From positions 46,762 to 110,761 of the forward strand of contig JBGCFI010000010.1 in NCBI GenBank assembly GCA_045106855.1: a stretch of DNA of 64,000 nt, given 5' to 3'. This document shows, piece after piece, positions 8,845 to 17,796 of this stretch (positions are counted from its first letter, which is position 1; each line of letters opens with the position of its first letter). The position numbers were made by a program, and so were the translations under genes. The stretch comes from Granulosicoccus sp045106855 (GTDB taxonomy: Bacteria; Pseudomonadota; Gammaproteobacteria; Granulosicoccales; Granulosicoccaceae). A model generated the notes under the pieces. That model worked only from the letters and a program-made list of their open reading frames with translations, was not told the DNA's origin and made no database searches.

Positions 8845-10017
8845 TCAACCTGTTCTGGAGACATAAATATCCACGCACGTGATCGTGCCAACGCTTTTTT
8901 GCGTGGAAATAATATTGCTTGAGAACAAAGACCGTTTCATCGTATTGATCATGCGCACTCTACGACCGAACGCCTAAACCGAACCGAACGACAGTTTATC
9001 GCAACCGTCGTCGAGACAAACACGCGGAAGCTGCCGAATTGCTGACACAGGCCGTTAACATCATTCTGCTTGAATCATGGGACAAGCTGCCAGTTACGTT
9101 GATCTCAAGACCTTTCATGCTTGTTTTTGCTAATCGGATAGGTTCTGGCGCGACCTGTTTCTTCCTCTCAACCCATTTTGTGACAGGTTCACGATAGTGC
9201 GTTCACTTGATATTTTCAGGTAATTCAACCAGTTTTTAGTCAGTCATAATCGATAGAAATACGGTGTTATGCGCTATGAGCATAACGATGGGCAAAGAAA
9301 GTCAACATATAACGCGCCCCCGACCTCCTCGGTTGAGCTGTATAAACCCGCCAGCTGACGGCAAATACCGCAGCATAAGGTGCGAAGATTGACAACTTCA
9401 ATGCCGCGTCTTGCTTTGCTCTGGCCACCCTTGTCTCCCGATATTCAACGATAGTCAGGGTCAGCTTGCCAATTCATAGGTAAGGAACAGCCCTGTCTTT
9501 TATTGATAATGCAACAACGAGACAATCAACCGTGTGCCTGACCGGGGCATTTTACCGCGGTCCTGAGCGAACTTTGAGCCATCGCAAGCGGCGTAATGCG
9601 ACTTCACATTTTGCTCGCAACCCGTTTTGTTTTAGGCAATACATCAAAGTAAGCATACGAACAGCGACACATTACCTGTCATTGCACAATCAAATGGGTA
9701 AGGACTATCACTTAGCTGCCGTTAGCACTGTCATCGAACGATTCGTAAACGATACCGTCTTATGGGAAGCGGTTAGTCCTGATCAGCAATATGGTTCATC
9801 GTGTTGATTGAGATTAGAACTTCCGGATGAAATCGATTGTTGCATTGTTGCGACAGCCGGTTTGCGAAACAGCTCACACAGGACGTTCTACCTTGTTCAG
9901 CATTACCAGGTAGATCCTTTGACAAGCAGGCTGTAACGCGAGACCATCTGGAACAGTAACGTCGGCTGGATAGCCTTTGGAGTATTGCAAAGTATAATAG
10001 CGACAGAGATACCCCGA
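8845..10017. other. Gene-poor region of about 1.17 kb
   Basis: Six-frame reading gives only short frames with unlikely, Arg/Cys/His-rich translations, such as one at 9532-9807 on the plus strand. I find no recognisable gene fragment, tRNA or IS end. Two perfect short inverted repeats lie here (8870-8907 and 9266-9286). The region could hold a decayed gene, a small RNA or long untranslated leaders. Confidence 0.4.
9266..9286. repeat. Perfect 7-bp inverted repeat in gene-poor region
   Basis: GTTATGC at 9266-9272 and GCATAAC at 9280-9286 pair perfectly around a 7-nt loop. No T-tract follows, so a terminator is unlikely. It could be an operator or part of a structured RNA. Confidence 0.35.
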
Positions 10018-10308
10018 ATGCACGCGATATCACAAGCAGCACATTTACTAAACACCAGCGAGTTCAAGCTCGTCAGCGAGGCCTATCTGGCCTGGTTCGG
10101 CGATAGACCTGATGACAATGACATCATGAATGTATTTTCCCAATTCATGATGTTTGGAGAGTTACCGGATTGGGCAGATCAGTTCGCTCGTTCGGTTCTC
10201 GACGATTTGAAAGCCAATCGACAAGTTAACCTGAATTCATTCAGTGTCCTTAACCTGTCACCTCGAGTTGGCAAGCGACCAGAAATCAGTTTCTCGATTG
10301 TCAAGTAA
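10018..10308 (+). CDS. Conserved-looking protein of unknown function (96 aa)
   Basis: I do not recognise the family, but the translation looks like a real globular protein: an aromatic and acidic helix-rich N-terminal two thirds with the stretch YLAWFGDRPDDNDIMNVFSQ and LPDWADQFARSVLDDL, then a polar tail ending in ISFSIVK. No signal peptide is seen. The ATG at 10018 is chosen over an upstream TTG at 9985, though the ribosome binding site is weak. It stands alone, convergent with the amidohydrolase gene. Confidence 0.6.
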   Translation: MHAISQAAHLLNTSEFKLVSEAYLAWFGDRPDDNDIMNVFSQFMMFGELPDWADQFARSVLDDLKANRQVNLNSFSVLNLSPRVGKRPEISFSIVK

Positions 10309-10372
10309 AAAAGTCTAACGCAATATCAGGATTGTCCGGGTGGGTGATTGCGGCCTGAGTTAACAATCTTGC

Positions 10373-11296
10373 CTACAGCTGCTCCGACAAACGATATAAG
10401 CGTACTGCATTGTCGTAATAGACGGCGGATCGTTGCTTACAGTTGAGCGATGTCAGGTTATCAGACACAATCCGTATAGTGTCGTCATAACTACCCATCA
10501 GTTTGTCGACAGGGAAATTACTGCCAAACATCATTCGTTCAGGGCCAAAGTGTTCAAGAATGATATCAACAACAGGCTTCACCGACCCCGCAGTACGGCG
10601 AGTGTCAAACATCCCGAAGCCACATAATTTTATCGCAACATGACTCAGCGACGATAATGCTTTCAGGCCATCCTCAAGCAGCGTGAACCCTTGCAATGTC
10701 TGTTCATGTGGAGAGCCTGCGTGATCGATAATGACAGGCACTTCCGGATGAGATGAAAAAAACTCAGCCGCTTCAAACATCTGCTCTGGATAAAGTTGTA
10801 AATCGAAGCTTAATGAATGTTCACCTAGAAGCGTAAACTGATCTCGCCATCGGGCATCTTGAAGATAATGCCGTGGAGCAAAACTTAGGGCTGGCTTGTC
10901 ATCCAGACGCGAGAGAATCTGTCTGACACCTCTGAAGGATGAATATCTGGCATGCCCTTCAATTGTTTTCATGACATCTTCGCCTGCCAGATCTACCAGT
11001 CCTACGATGGCGTGCTTAAGAGGCGTGTTATCGAAAATCCCCTGGACCCAGGCAGTTTCCGCCACGGGATCCGCTATCCCTCCATCAACCTGAAGATAGA
11101 CCGAGCCCGCCAGTTCATGGCAGCTCTCAGTGAGAAACTCTGCCCACTCGTAGTTACGTTGGATCGGGGTCGGGTCACCGAAAGGTTTCATGGCCCCGAT
11201 GTCGCGCAACCAGCGATAGCCCAGATCGGGATCTCTGGACTCTGGAATCCACAAATGGTGATGAGCATCTATAAAACGAAGCGGTTCTTCGGACAC
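10373..11296 (-). CDS. COG3618-type amidohydrolase (amidohydrolase 2 family)
   Basis: TIM-barrel metal-dependent hydrolase. Relatives act on lactones (sugar lactonases, 2-pyrone-4,6-dicarboxylate lactonase). The metal motif FIDAHHHLW lies at the N-terminus. Further marks are VYLQVDGG, FRGVRQIL, PVIIDHAGSP and FGSNFPVDK at the C-terminal end, which carries a metal or catalytic Asp/His position. I chose the GTG at 11296: it has GGAAG 8 nt upstream, starts 4 nt after the isourate hydrolase stop, and gives 307 residues. A GTG at 11311 and a far upstream ATG at 11398 are alternatives, but the latter reads through the neighbouring gene. Context with isourate hydrolase hints at a ureide or purine substrate; that is inference. 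Confidence 0.8.
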   Translation of the reverse strand: MSEEPLRFIDAHHHLWIPESRDPDLGYRWLRDIGAMKPFGDPTPIQRNYEWAEFLTESCHELAGSVYLQVDGGIADPVAETAWVQGIFDNTPLKHAIVGLVDLAGEDVMKTIEGHARYSSFRGVRQILSRLDDKPALSFAPRHYLQDARWRDQFTLLGEHSLSFDLQLYPEQMFEAAEFFSSHPEVPVIIDHAGSPHEQTLQGFTLLEDGLKALSSLSHVAIKLCGFGMFDTRRTAGSVKPVVDIILEHFGPERMMFGSNFPVDKLMGSYDDTIRIVSDNLTSLNCKQRSAVYYDNAVRLYRLSEQL

Positions 11297-11300
11297 GTGA

Positions 11301-11648
11301 TCAGCTTCCACGATAGGTTGTGTAGCCGAATGGGTTGAGCAGCAGCGGCACATGATAGTGTTGTCCATCGCCGGCGATTTCGAACGCGACATCCACATGC
11401 GGGTAGAAGCTTGCCTGCTTGTGCTTTGCGTAATAATCTGTCAGATAAAAAGTCAGCTTATATACTCCAGCTGGCAAGGCATCCGCTATGCCAGTAAAAT
11501 CTGACACACGCCCATCCGCGTTGGTACTCCCCGATCCCAGCATAATCCAGTCGTCCTGCTGTTGTTGCATCAGAGTAATTAAAACGCCTTCGGCTGGAGA
11601 TCCCCGGGAGGTATCAAGAATATGGGATGATATCTGACTCATTAGCAA
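11301..11648 (-). CDS. uraH: 5-hydroxyisourate hydrolase (transthyretin-like)
   Basis: Converts 5-hydroxyisourate to OHCU after urate oxidation. The 115-residue protein has the family start SSHILDTSRGSPAEGVLITL, with the conserved active-site His in HILD and the Arg in a later strand, and ends with the diagnostic tetrapeptide YRGS. HYHVPLLLNPFGYTTYRGS carries the second conserved His. It is the first gene of a two-gene unit with the amidohydrolase. It belongs to the same purine pathway as the ade-xdhABC operon at 17.8-24.2 kb. The urate oxidase and OHCU decarboxylase genes are not in the window. Confidence 0.93.
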   Translation of the reverse strand: MLMSQISSHILDTSRGSPAEGVLITLMQQQQDDWIMLGSGSTNADGRVSDFTGIADALPAGVYKLTFYLTDYYAKHKQASFYPHVDVAFEIAGDGQHYHVPLLLNPFGYTTYRGS

Positions 11649-11803
11649 ACCGCGCTGGCTGTGGAACGTTGGCTGGACAGTGTACTATCGCCAAGAACCT
11701 GCGTGCCAGTTATTCCCGTAAGTTGCACCTTTGAATTTAATATTCAATGTCGTGCACCCTACAGATGCAAAGCGCGAAAGATTAACAACCGGAAAATCCG
11801 CCC

Positions 11804-13441
11804 GTGTCCATATTTGAACAAGATCTACATCCCAGCCAGGCCAATAATCAGCCGCTGTCACCGGTAAGTTTCCTGCGCAGAGCTGCCAGCGTAAGGCCCG
11901 AACAAACTGCCATTATTCATGGCAATCGTCGGTACACCTATGCACAATTCTGGCAACGCAGTCGGCAACTGGGCGCAGCACTGGCAAAACGCGGTATCGG
12001 CGTTGGCGATTGCGTTGCGATCATGGCAACCAACACACCCGAGATGCTGGAAGCTCACAACGGTGTTCCGTTAATCGGTGCAGTCCTGAACTCACTTAAC
12101 ATCCGGCTGGATGCTGCGACGCTCGCCTTCATACTGGATCATGGCGAAGCCAAGGCACTGATTACTGATCGCGAGTTTTCACCGGTCATCAAGGACGCCC
12201 TAAAAAACCTGCAACGTTCAATCCTGGTCATCGACATTGACGATGAACTTGCCGATGGTGGCGAACTACTTGGCGAAATGGACTACGAGTCGTTTATTGA
12301 ATCGGCAAATCCCGACGATGCGCCGGATGGTGTCACTGATGAATGGCAGTCTATTTCGTTACTGTATACATCCGGCACAACCGGCAACCCTAAAGGCTGC
12401 GTTTACCACCATCGGGGGGCTTATCTGAATGCGGTTGGCAATATGGCAACCATGGGCGTCTCCTATCACTCTCGTTACTTGTGGACATTACCCATGTTTC
12501 ACTGCGATGGCTGGACATTTACATGGGCGGTAACCGCAGCAATGGGAACCCATGTCTGCTTACGCAAGGTTGACCCCGAACTAATCTTCAAACTCATTGA
12601 AACTGAAGATGTCACGCATATGTGCGGTGCGCCTATCGTTCTTAACATGCTTGCACATGCCCCAGCCCACATACAAAGAAGAGCCACCAGGAACATCGAA
12701 CTTGCCACCGGCGGTGCAGCGCCACCTTCATCCGTCATCGAAGCTATGGAGGCCATTGGATTTAATGTGACCCATTTATACGGCCTAACGGAAACCTATG
12801 GTCCGGCCACTGTGTGTGTACCACAGGACGACTGGGCGGAGCTGGAACTACAACAGCGATCTGCCCGTATGGCACGTCAGGGAGTTCACTACTTCACTCT
12901 GGAAGATGCGGCCATAATCGATTCGAATACGATGCAGCAGGTTCCCGCCGATGGCAAGACTATCGGCGAACTGATGATTCGCGGTAACACTGTCATGAAA
13001 GGCTATCTAAAGAATACCGCGGCAACAACAGAGGCTTTTTCTGGTGGATGGTTTCACACGGGCGATCTGGGAGTACAGCACCCCGACGGTTACGTCGAAA
13101 TAAAAGACCGGGCCAAGGACATCATTATCAGTGGTGGAGAAAACGTATCCACATTGGAAATTGAAGAGGTGCTGTTTCGCCACCCGGCCATTCTTGAAGC
13201 AGCGGTTGTCGCCAAGCCCGATGAAGCCTGGGGTGAAACACCGTGTGCATTTGTAACGTTACACAAAACCGATGGTGCCACCGAGAAGGAAATCATAGAC
13301 TACTGCCGCGAGAACCTGGCGGGCTTCAAAATACCTAAACAGGTGGTTTTCGGGCCACTGCCCAAGACCTCCACCGGTAAAATTCAAAAATTTGCACTGC
13401 GCGAGCTGGCCCGCGCCAACGGGCAACAAACTATCAACTGA
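11804..13441 (+). CDS. AMP-dependent acyl-CoA synthetase
   Basis: Activates a carboxylic acid to its CoA thioester through an acyl-adenylate. The 545-residue protein has the P-loop-like motif YTSGTTGNPKG (about residues 188-198), the aromatic motif HLYGLTETYGP, the hinge region GWFHTGDLGVQHPDGYVEIKDR, and the C-terminal catalytic Lys in KTSTGKIQKFALR. It resembles medium-chain and methylmercaptopropionate-CoA ligases (the FadK/DmdB-like group, with the typical HCDGWTFTW stretch), but the substrate cannot be assigned. Starts at a GTG. It is a single gene, divergent from uraH, and no other fatty-acid oxidation gene lies beside it apart from an SDR 2.8 kb away. Confidence 0.9.
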   Translation: MSIFEQDLHPSQANNQPLSPVSFLRRAASVRPEQTAIIHGNRRYTYAQFWQRSRQLGAALAKRGIGVGDCVAIMATNTPEMLEAHNGVPLIGAVLNSLNIRLDAATLAFILDHGEAKALITDREFSPVIKDALKNLQRSILVIDIDDELADGGELLGEMDYESFIESANPDDAPDGVTDEWQSISLLYTSGTTGNPKGCVYHHRGAYLNAVGNMATMGVSYHSRYLWTLPMFHCDGWTFTWAVTAAMGTHVCLRKVDPELIFKLIETEDVTHMCGAPIVLNMLAHAPAHIQRRATRNIELATGGAAPPSSVIEAMEAIGFNVTHLYGLTETYGPATVCVPQDDWAELELQQRSARMARQGVHYFTLEDAAIIDSNTMQQVPADGKTIGELMIRGNTVMKGYLKNTAATTEAFSGGWFHTGDLGVQHPDGYVEIKDRAKDIIISGGENVSTLEIEEVLFRHPAILEAAVVAKPDEAWGETPCAFVTLHKTDGATEKEIIDYCRENLAGFKIPKQVVFGPLPKTSTGKIQKFALRELARANGQQTIN

Positions 13442-13498
13442 AACTATACGGCATCCAATTAGTTACAACCGCGACGGTCAACACTACCCGACGCAAGT

Positions 13499-14515
13499 TT
13501 ATGCGCGATCCAACAAACGGCGTCGCTTCAGAAAGTTTTCGTGAGATTGTTCGGTACCATCGTGGAACGAGCCAAATGTCCTATCCCAGGGCACCTCAAG
13601 GTTACCGTAGTTACACTCGAAGTAACGATGATGCATCTGGTGATGAAAATTGCCCAAAGCCAGAGCGTTCTTGTCTTTCACCAACAGATTCTCAAAACCG
13701 GCATGCGATGTCACGGCGGTTAATGCCTGATGCTGCATATGAAACAGAATGTGGATGGGGTGTGCTGCAAGAACCCAATGGATCAAAATCGAACTGAAAA
13801 ACAGAATGTGCTCAATCGGGTGCATTGATAACCCGGACCAGGGACCAATATTCGTATTCCGGTGATGAAGCGCATGCGCCCTTTTATAGAGAGGTGGCCA
13901 ATGTAAAAACCGGTGGATCCAGTAAAAGTGAAACGATATCCACAAGGGTGTTAAGAAAAAAAGTGCAACAAACCAGATCGGGTTTAGAGTCCACAACAGC
14001 ATGGGAGCATAGCCATTGGCCATTGCCCAGAGCATCAGGACTTCAAACGCCGTCCAGAAAAAAACGCCACTGGTCAGCGTCCAGAGCATATTGTCCCGCA
14101 ATTGGCTGTTGAGCGTGAAACGCCTCCCCTTCGCGGGAAGCTCATCCGGGTCGAATTTCAAACGCTTACCCTGAATTTTTCGCTTGTGTAGAAGGTAATG
14201 CAGTCCACCGGCAACCAGAGATATCAATAAGATGTTTCGCAGAAACATCTGCGCTATCCAGCCAGGCTCCAGAGTTACCGTCTCGGTTAATGGTGGTTGA
14301 AAGTAGTGCCATGTCACAACGGCTAATCCCGCGATAATCAGATTCTCGCCAACAACAAACCATCGGGCTGCAAACCAGCGTATCGCACTGACAGGATCCG
14401 GGGGCCATTGAAATAGTGGCGAGGTGGCTATTGGCTCAGCTGGTCTGTAGTTCCATTGTCTGGCAAAACGGCTAGCGCCTGATCCTGCATCAGTGGCCTT
14501 TGAAGGCTCTTGCAT
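13499..14515 (-). CDS. Fatty acid hydroxylase / sterol desaturase family membrane protein
   Basis: Membrane-bound di-iron oxygenase of the fatty-acid-hydroxylase superfamily, which uses O2 to hydroxylate or desaturate a lipid. The 338-residue protein has four or more hydrophobic segments and the characteristic histidine clusters HRFLH, HALHH, and HHQMHHRYFECNYG near the C-terminus. These clusters bind the two irons. The ending EVPWDRTFGSFHDG is typical. The substrate is unknown. The N-terminal 50 residues are hydrophilic and poorly conserved. It converges with the acyl-CoA synthetase gene with a gap of only 57 nt. Confidence 0.9.
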   Translation of the reverse strand: MQEPSKATDAGSGASRFARQWNYRPAEPIATSPLFQWPPDPVSAIRWFAARWFVVGENLIIAGLAVVTWHYFQPPLTETVTLEPGWIAQMFLRNILLISLVAGGLHYLLHKRKIQGKRLKFDPDELPAKGRRFTLNSQLRDNMLWTLTSGVFFWTAFEVLMLWAMANGYAPMLLWTLNPIWFVALFFLTPLWISFHFYWIHRFLHWPPLYKRAHALHHRNTNIGPWSGLSMHPIEHILFFSSILIHWVLAAHPIHILFHMQHQALTAVTSHAGFENLLVKDKNALALGNFHHQMHHRYFECNYGNLEVPWDRTFGSFHDGTEQSHENFLKRRRLLDRA

Positions 14516-14748
14516 CTTTAGGTCTCCCGGATCAACGCCGCTGTTAACTGAAAGTAAATAAACAGCACAAGGCTGGTTTATAACCCATTACGCTATACCT
14601 ATCAAACAGATTGCACAAATACCGGTACCCTGTCGAGAGTGGGTAACAAAGTCGGTATCATGATGTATGTAGCGATTGGATTTGCCCTCTGCTCGCAATC
14701 AACAAAATAAGTCGCGGATAACGATTCCGTGGTAACCCCCGACCCCAC

Positions 14749-16140
14749 ATGCCAACTGAGCCCTCACATATATCTGATTCTGTGAACGTTACAACCGCTA
14801 TGGCGAGGAGGCTCAGCACGCTTGCCTCCCTTGACGATGCTGCCGATGCATTGGAGCAAAGTGTCCCAGAACGCAAAATGCTCGACACCATCGCCGAGCG
14901 CGATTTTCTCAAACCTGCAGAGAACGAGGCTATCGGCTTCTGGTTTGCACGATATCTATCTGTTCGCTACGCATTGCGTGAGCTCGTGGATGAGCTCATC
15001 GACACGGCTGGCAAACATCTTCCCGATGCCGATGACTATGATGAATGGTGTGTCTTCATTATTGGTTACGCCACCGCTTGCCAGCTTGTTCGACTCGATC
15101 GCCTCATGCTTTTCCATGTCGCTGACTCCTCTACGATGCAGCGCAAACTAAACGAGCCTTTCGACGAATACCGCATACCCAGGAAACAATACACGCTTAT
15201 TTTCCGCTCGTTTGTCGACCAGCGTGATGCGCTGATAATCCTGGACGCAATTCGTCACCTGCGACGCTATCGTGCACGTCTCACTTTACTGGCCAACGAT
15301 GCCCTGGTCGGAGCACTCGTTCAGGATCTGGATCGTCGCGAACAATGGCTCGACACCAGCAAACGCAACTACCTGAAACGTTTCACGACCTATCTAAGCC
15401 ACGCAACGCGTCGACGTGGTGTGGTGGCCATGTCACAAGCTCTCGCACAGATCATGGAAGGCTTTGGACGAACTGCCTCAAACATCGGTGGCAGAACCCA
15501 CAAACGCATCGACGATAACGCAAGGCGGCAATTAGCCGCCATGTTAAAACCCGGTGATATGCTAGTGACGCGTCACGATCATGTGCTTACCAATCTGTTT
15601 CTGCCAGGATTCTGGCCACACGTTGCGCTACATATAGGCACCAGCGAAGAACGAGACAAAAGGTGCATCGAGCTCGATCCAGAAAGACAGGCGCGCTGGT
15701 CAGGAGATCTACGGGTGCTGGAAGCACTCAAAGACGGCGTTCGCTTCCGTTCGCTCTCTGAAACACTCGCTGTCGATCACTTGTTGGTGTTACGACCCAG
15801 GCTCGATAACAGCACGATCAACGTCGCCATCGCGCGCGCCTGCAAACATGAGGGCAAACCCTATAACTTTGATTTCGATTTTTTCAATGCCGATCGTCTC
15901 GTTTGCACTGAAGTCGTATACCGGGCGTTCGATGGTCTGGATGGAATGGACTTTCCCTTAACCCTGCGAGCCTCACGTCAAACCTTGTCCGCTGAGGATC
16001 TAGTGGCATTCGCACTGAACTCTGATCTGCTCGAACCCGTCGCGCTGTTAAGCGCTAAACTGGATTCTCCTGAACTGCTGACCGGTAGTGCAGTTCGGCA
16101 AAAGCTGCTGACAGCGACGCAACCTGACACAGACAACTAA
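14749..16140 (+). CDS. YiiX-type permuted NlpC/P60 (papain-like) hydrolase with unknown N-terminal domain
   Basis: The C-terminal half (about residues 265-445) matches the YiiX/poxvirus G6R family: MLKPGDMLVTRHDHVLTN, then PHVALHIGT with the catalytic His, then DRLVCTEVVYRAFDG with the catalytic Cys. His before Cys is the order of a circularly permuted papain fold. Such enzymes act on peptides, amides or lipid acyl bonds; the substrate is not known. The N-terminal 260 residues are helical, charged and unrecognised. No signal peptide is seen, so it is probably cytoplasmic. The start at 14749 is an ATG. It is a single gene facing a convergent SDR. Confidence 0.8.
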   Translation: MPTEPSHISDSVNVTTAMARRLSTLASLDDAADALEQSVPERKMLDTIAERDFLKPAENEAIGFWFARYLSVRYALRELVDELIDTAGKHLPDADDYDEWCVFIIGYATACQLVRLDRLMLFHVADSSTMQRKLNEPFDEYRIPRKQYTLIFRSFVDQRDALIILDAIRHLRRYRARLTLLANDALVGALVQDLDRREQWLDTSKRNYLKRFTTYLSHATRRRGVVAMSQALAQIMEGFGRTASNIGGRTHKRIDDNARRQLAAMLKPGDMLVTRHDHVLTNLFLPGFWPHVALHIGTSEERDKRCIELDPERQARWSGDLRVLEALKDGVRFRSLSETLAVDHLLVLRPRLDNSTINVAIARACKHEGKPYNFDFDFFNADRLVCTEVVYRAFDGLDGMDFPLTLRASRQTLSAEDLVAFALNSDLLEPVALLSAKLDSPELLTGSAVRQKLLTATQPDTDN

Positions 16141-16219
16141 GCTACCTACTGTCGACGCTGTACTTCTCTCTCATCCACTTGACGTACATGTCATTCGTGC
16201 TTGCGGTAACTCATAACAC

Positions 16220-17008
16220 TCAAACCGGAACGACAGCACTTGCCCCACCATCGACTGCCAGAATTTGACCGGTGATGTGTTTGCCAGCCTCACTGGCAAA
16301 TAACAAGGCCGCGCCTTTGAGATCGTCATCATCACCTAGCCGCTGCAGCGGTACTTTGGACGCCATATTGCCCTCGCCCAACTCACTGATTAATCCACGT
16401 GTCATTTTGCTGGGGAAGAATCCGGGGGCAATGGCATTGACGTTAATACCATATCTGCCCCACTCAGCCGCCAGGGTACGTGTAAAGTTCACCACAGCCC
16501 CCTTACTGGTGCCATAGGCAATAAATTTTGCTTCAGTCGAGCCAGCGAGTCCGGCAATGGATGCAAGATTGATAATACGCCCTTGACCTCGCTCAATCAT
16601 GCAAGCGTTTGCTATTGCCTGACTCATGAGGAATACACTCCGCACGTTCAGGTTCATGATCTTATCCCACGCTGCGAGCGGATGATCCTCTGCCGGTGCT
16701 GCCCAGGTTGCTCCGGCATTATTGACAAGAATATCCACATGGCCGAAAGCGGCAATTGTCTGATCACAGATTTGCTGTATGTGTTCTGGCTCACTGGCGT
16801 CCGCAGCAACCCACAGCGCTTCAATACCCCGACCACTCAAGTGTTCAACAGCAGCACTGAGCTCCTTTTCTTTGCGGGCAGTAAGCATTACGCGGGCACC
16901 GGCTTCACCCAGACATTCTGCGATTTGCAAGCCTAATCCACGCGAACCACCGGTAACCAGCGCCGTTTTTCCGGATAGATCAAATAGTGAGCTTACATGC
17001 TTACTCAT
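16220..17008 (-). CDS. Short-chain dehydrogenase/reductase
   Basis: NAD(P)-dependent oxidoreductase of the classical SDR type, 262 residues. The Rossmann cofactor motif TGGSRGLG (about residues 19-26), NNAG (97-100), and the catalytic Ser150, Tyr165 and Lys169 (YGTSK) are all present. The C-terminal GQILAVDGG is typical of 3-oxoacyl-ACP reductase and gluconate 5-dehydrogenase-like members. The substrate cannot be assigned. It stands alone between the YiiX-type gene and the divergent cupin gene, with a 237-nt gap to the latter. Confidence 0.88.
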   Translation of the reverse strand: MSKHVSSLFDLSGKTALVTGGSRGLGLQIAECLGEAGARVMLTARKEKELSAAVEHLSGRGIEALWVAADASEPEHIQQICDQTIAAFGHVDILVNNAGATWAAPAEDHPLAAWDKIMNLNVRSVFLMSQAIANACMIERGQGRIINLASIAGLAGSTEAKFIAYGTSKGAVVNFTRTLAAEWGRYGINVNAIAPGFFPSKMTRGLISELGEGNMASKVPLQRLGDDDDLKGAALLFASEAGKHITGQILAVDGGASAVVPV

Positions 17009-17245
17009 AACGAATAGATATCTGGGAGCAGGAAATAAATAATAGTCTCACGCGGTTTAAAAAAAATGTACATAGTCTCTTTGTTTTCGATTAAGCACCG
17101 GCATCAAGAGTCTTTCTCAATACGATATTAACAGAGCACCATTGTCTGCCGACTTTCTGGTGCCAGTGTCATAGGCATAGCTTGATATTGAATAAGGATA
17201 AGCGTTAGTCTGCCTAGAGACAAGATAACCCGTCGGAGCACGATC

Positions 17246-17746
17246 ATGCATTCAAACATATTGAAAAAAGACGACATAGACCAGGATGCCGGACTGGCCA
17301 AAACGCACTTTCTGAATACCAATGCACAGCGAATCAACAAGTCACTTGGAGACATGACGGGGCTAACCGGCTTTGGCATCCACCTTATAGAGGTGCAGCC
17401 AGGCAAAGAATCCACAGAATTTCACATGCACTACTATGAAGATGAATGCACCTATGTGCTATCGGGTACTGGCACTGTAACCATCGGTAAACATGAACAA
17501 ACCGTGACAGCAGGGGATTTCATCGCCTACCCAAAAGGCGGAGAAGCGCATACCATGATCAATTCAGGTGATGAGGTTTTAAAGTGTCTTGTCATTGGTG
17601 AACGAAGAGCCCACGATGTGGGGGATTATCCACGCCTCGGAAAACGCATCTATCGAAACCAGGATCAACCGTGGAATCTGGTGGACATCGAATACATCTC
17701 CGAGCCGACAGGCGGCGCAAAAATAAGTGCTACCGACGGGAAATAG
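17246..17746 (+). CDS. Cupin-domain protein
   Basis: A 166-residue cytoplasmic protein with one cupin barrel. Motif 1 reads FHMHYYEDECTYVLSGTGTV and motif 2 reads YPKGGEAHTMIN, giving metal-ligand candidates His, His, Glu and His. Family members range from dioxygenases and isomerases to sugar-binding proteins, so no reaction is assigned. The C-terminal tail (GKRIYRNQDQPWNLVDI) is shared by a group of uncharacterised bacterial cupins. It is convergent with the xdhC end of the purine operon, 49 nt away. Confidence 0.82.
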   Translation: MHSNILKKDDIDQDAGLAKTHFLNTNAQRINKSLGDMTGLTGFGIHLIEVQPGKESTEFHMHYYEDECTYVLSGTGTVTIGKHEQTVTAGDFIAYPKGGEAHTMINSGDEVLKCLVIGERRAHDVGDYPRLGKRIYRNQDQPWNLVDIEYISEPTGGAKISATDGK

Positions 17747-17772
17747 TGATTTTTCTGACTACCCGCGCTGTG

Positions 17773-17796
17773 AAGCAGATAATTCAAATTCTGCTT
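17773..17796. terminator. Hairpin between convergent cupin gene and xdhC
   Basis: AAGCAGA at 17773-17779 pairs with TCTGCTT at 17790-17796 over a 10-nt AT-rich loop. It sits in the 48-nt gap of two convergent genes. T-tracts are short, so it is only a candidate shared terminator. Confidence 0.4.

Noticed and set aside
9532..9807. 91-codon open frame on the plus strand
   Set aside because: Translation is rich in Arg, His and Cys with no protein-like pattern, no ribosome site and no recognisable family.
11297..11398. Longer amidohydrolase start at 11398
   Set aside because: It would read antiframe through the end of isourate hydrolase; the GTG at 11296 has a good ribosome site.
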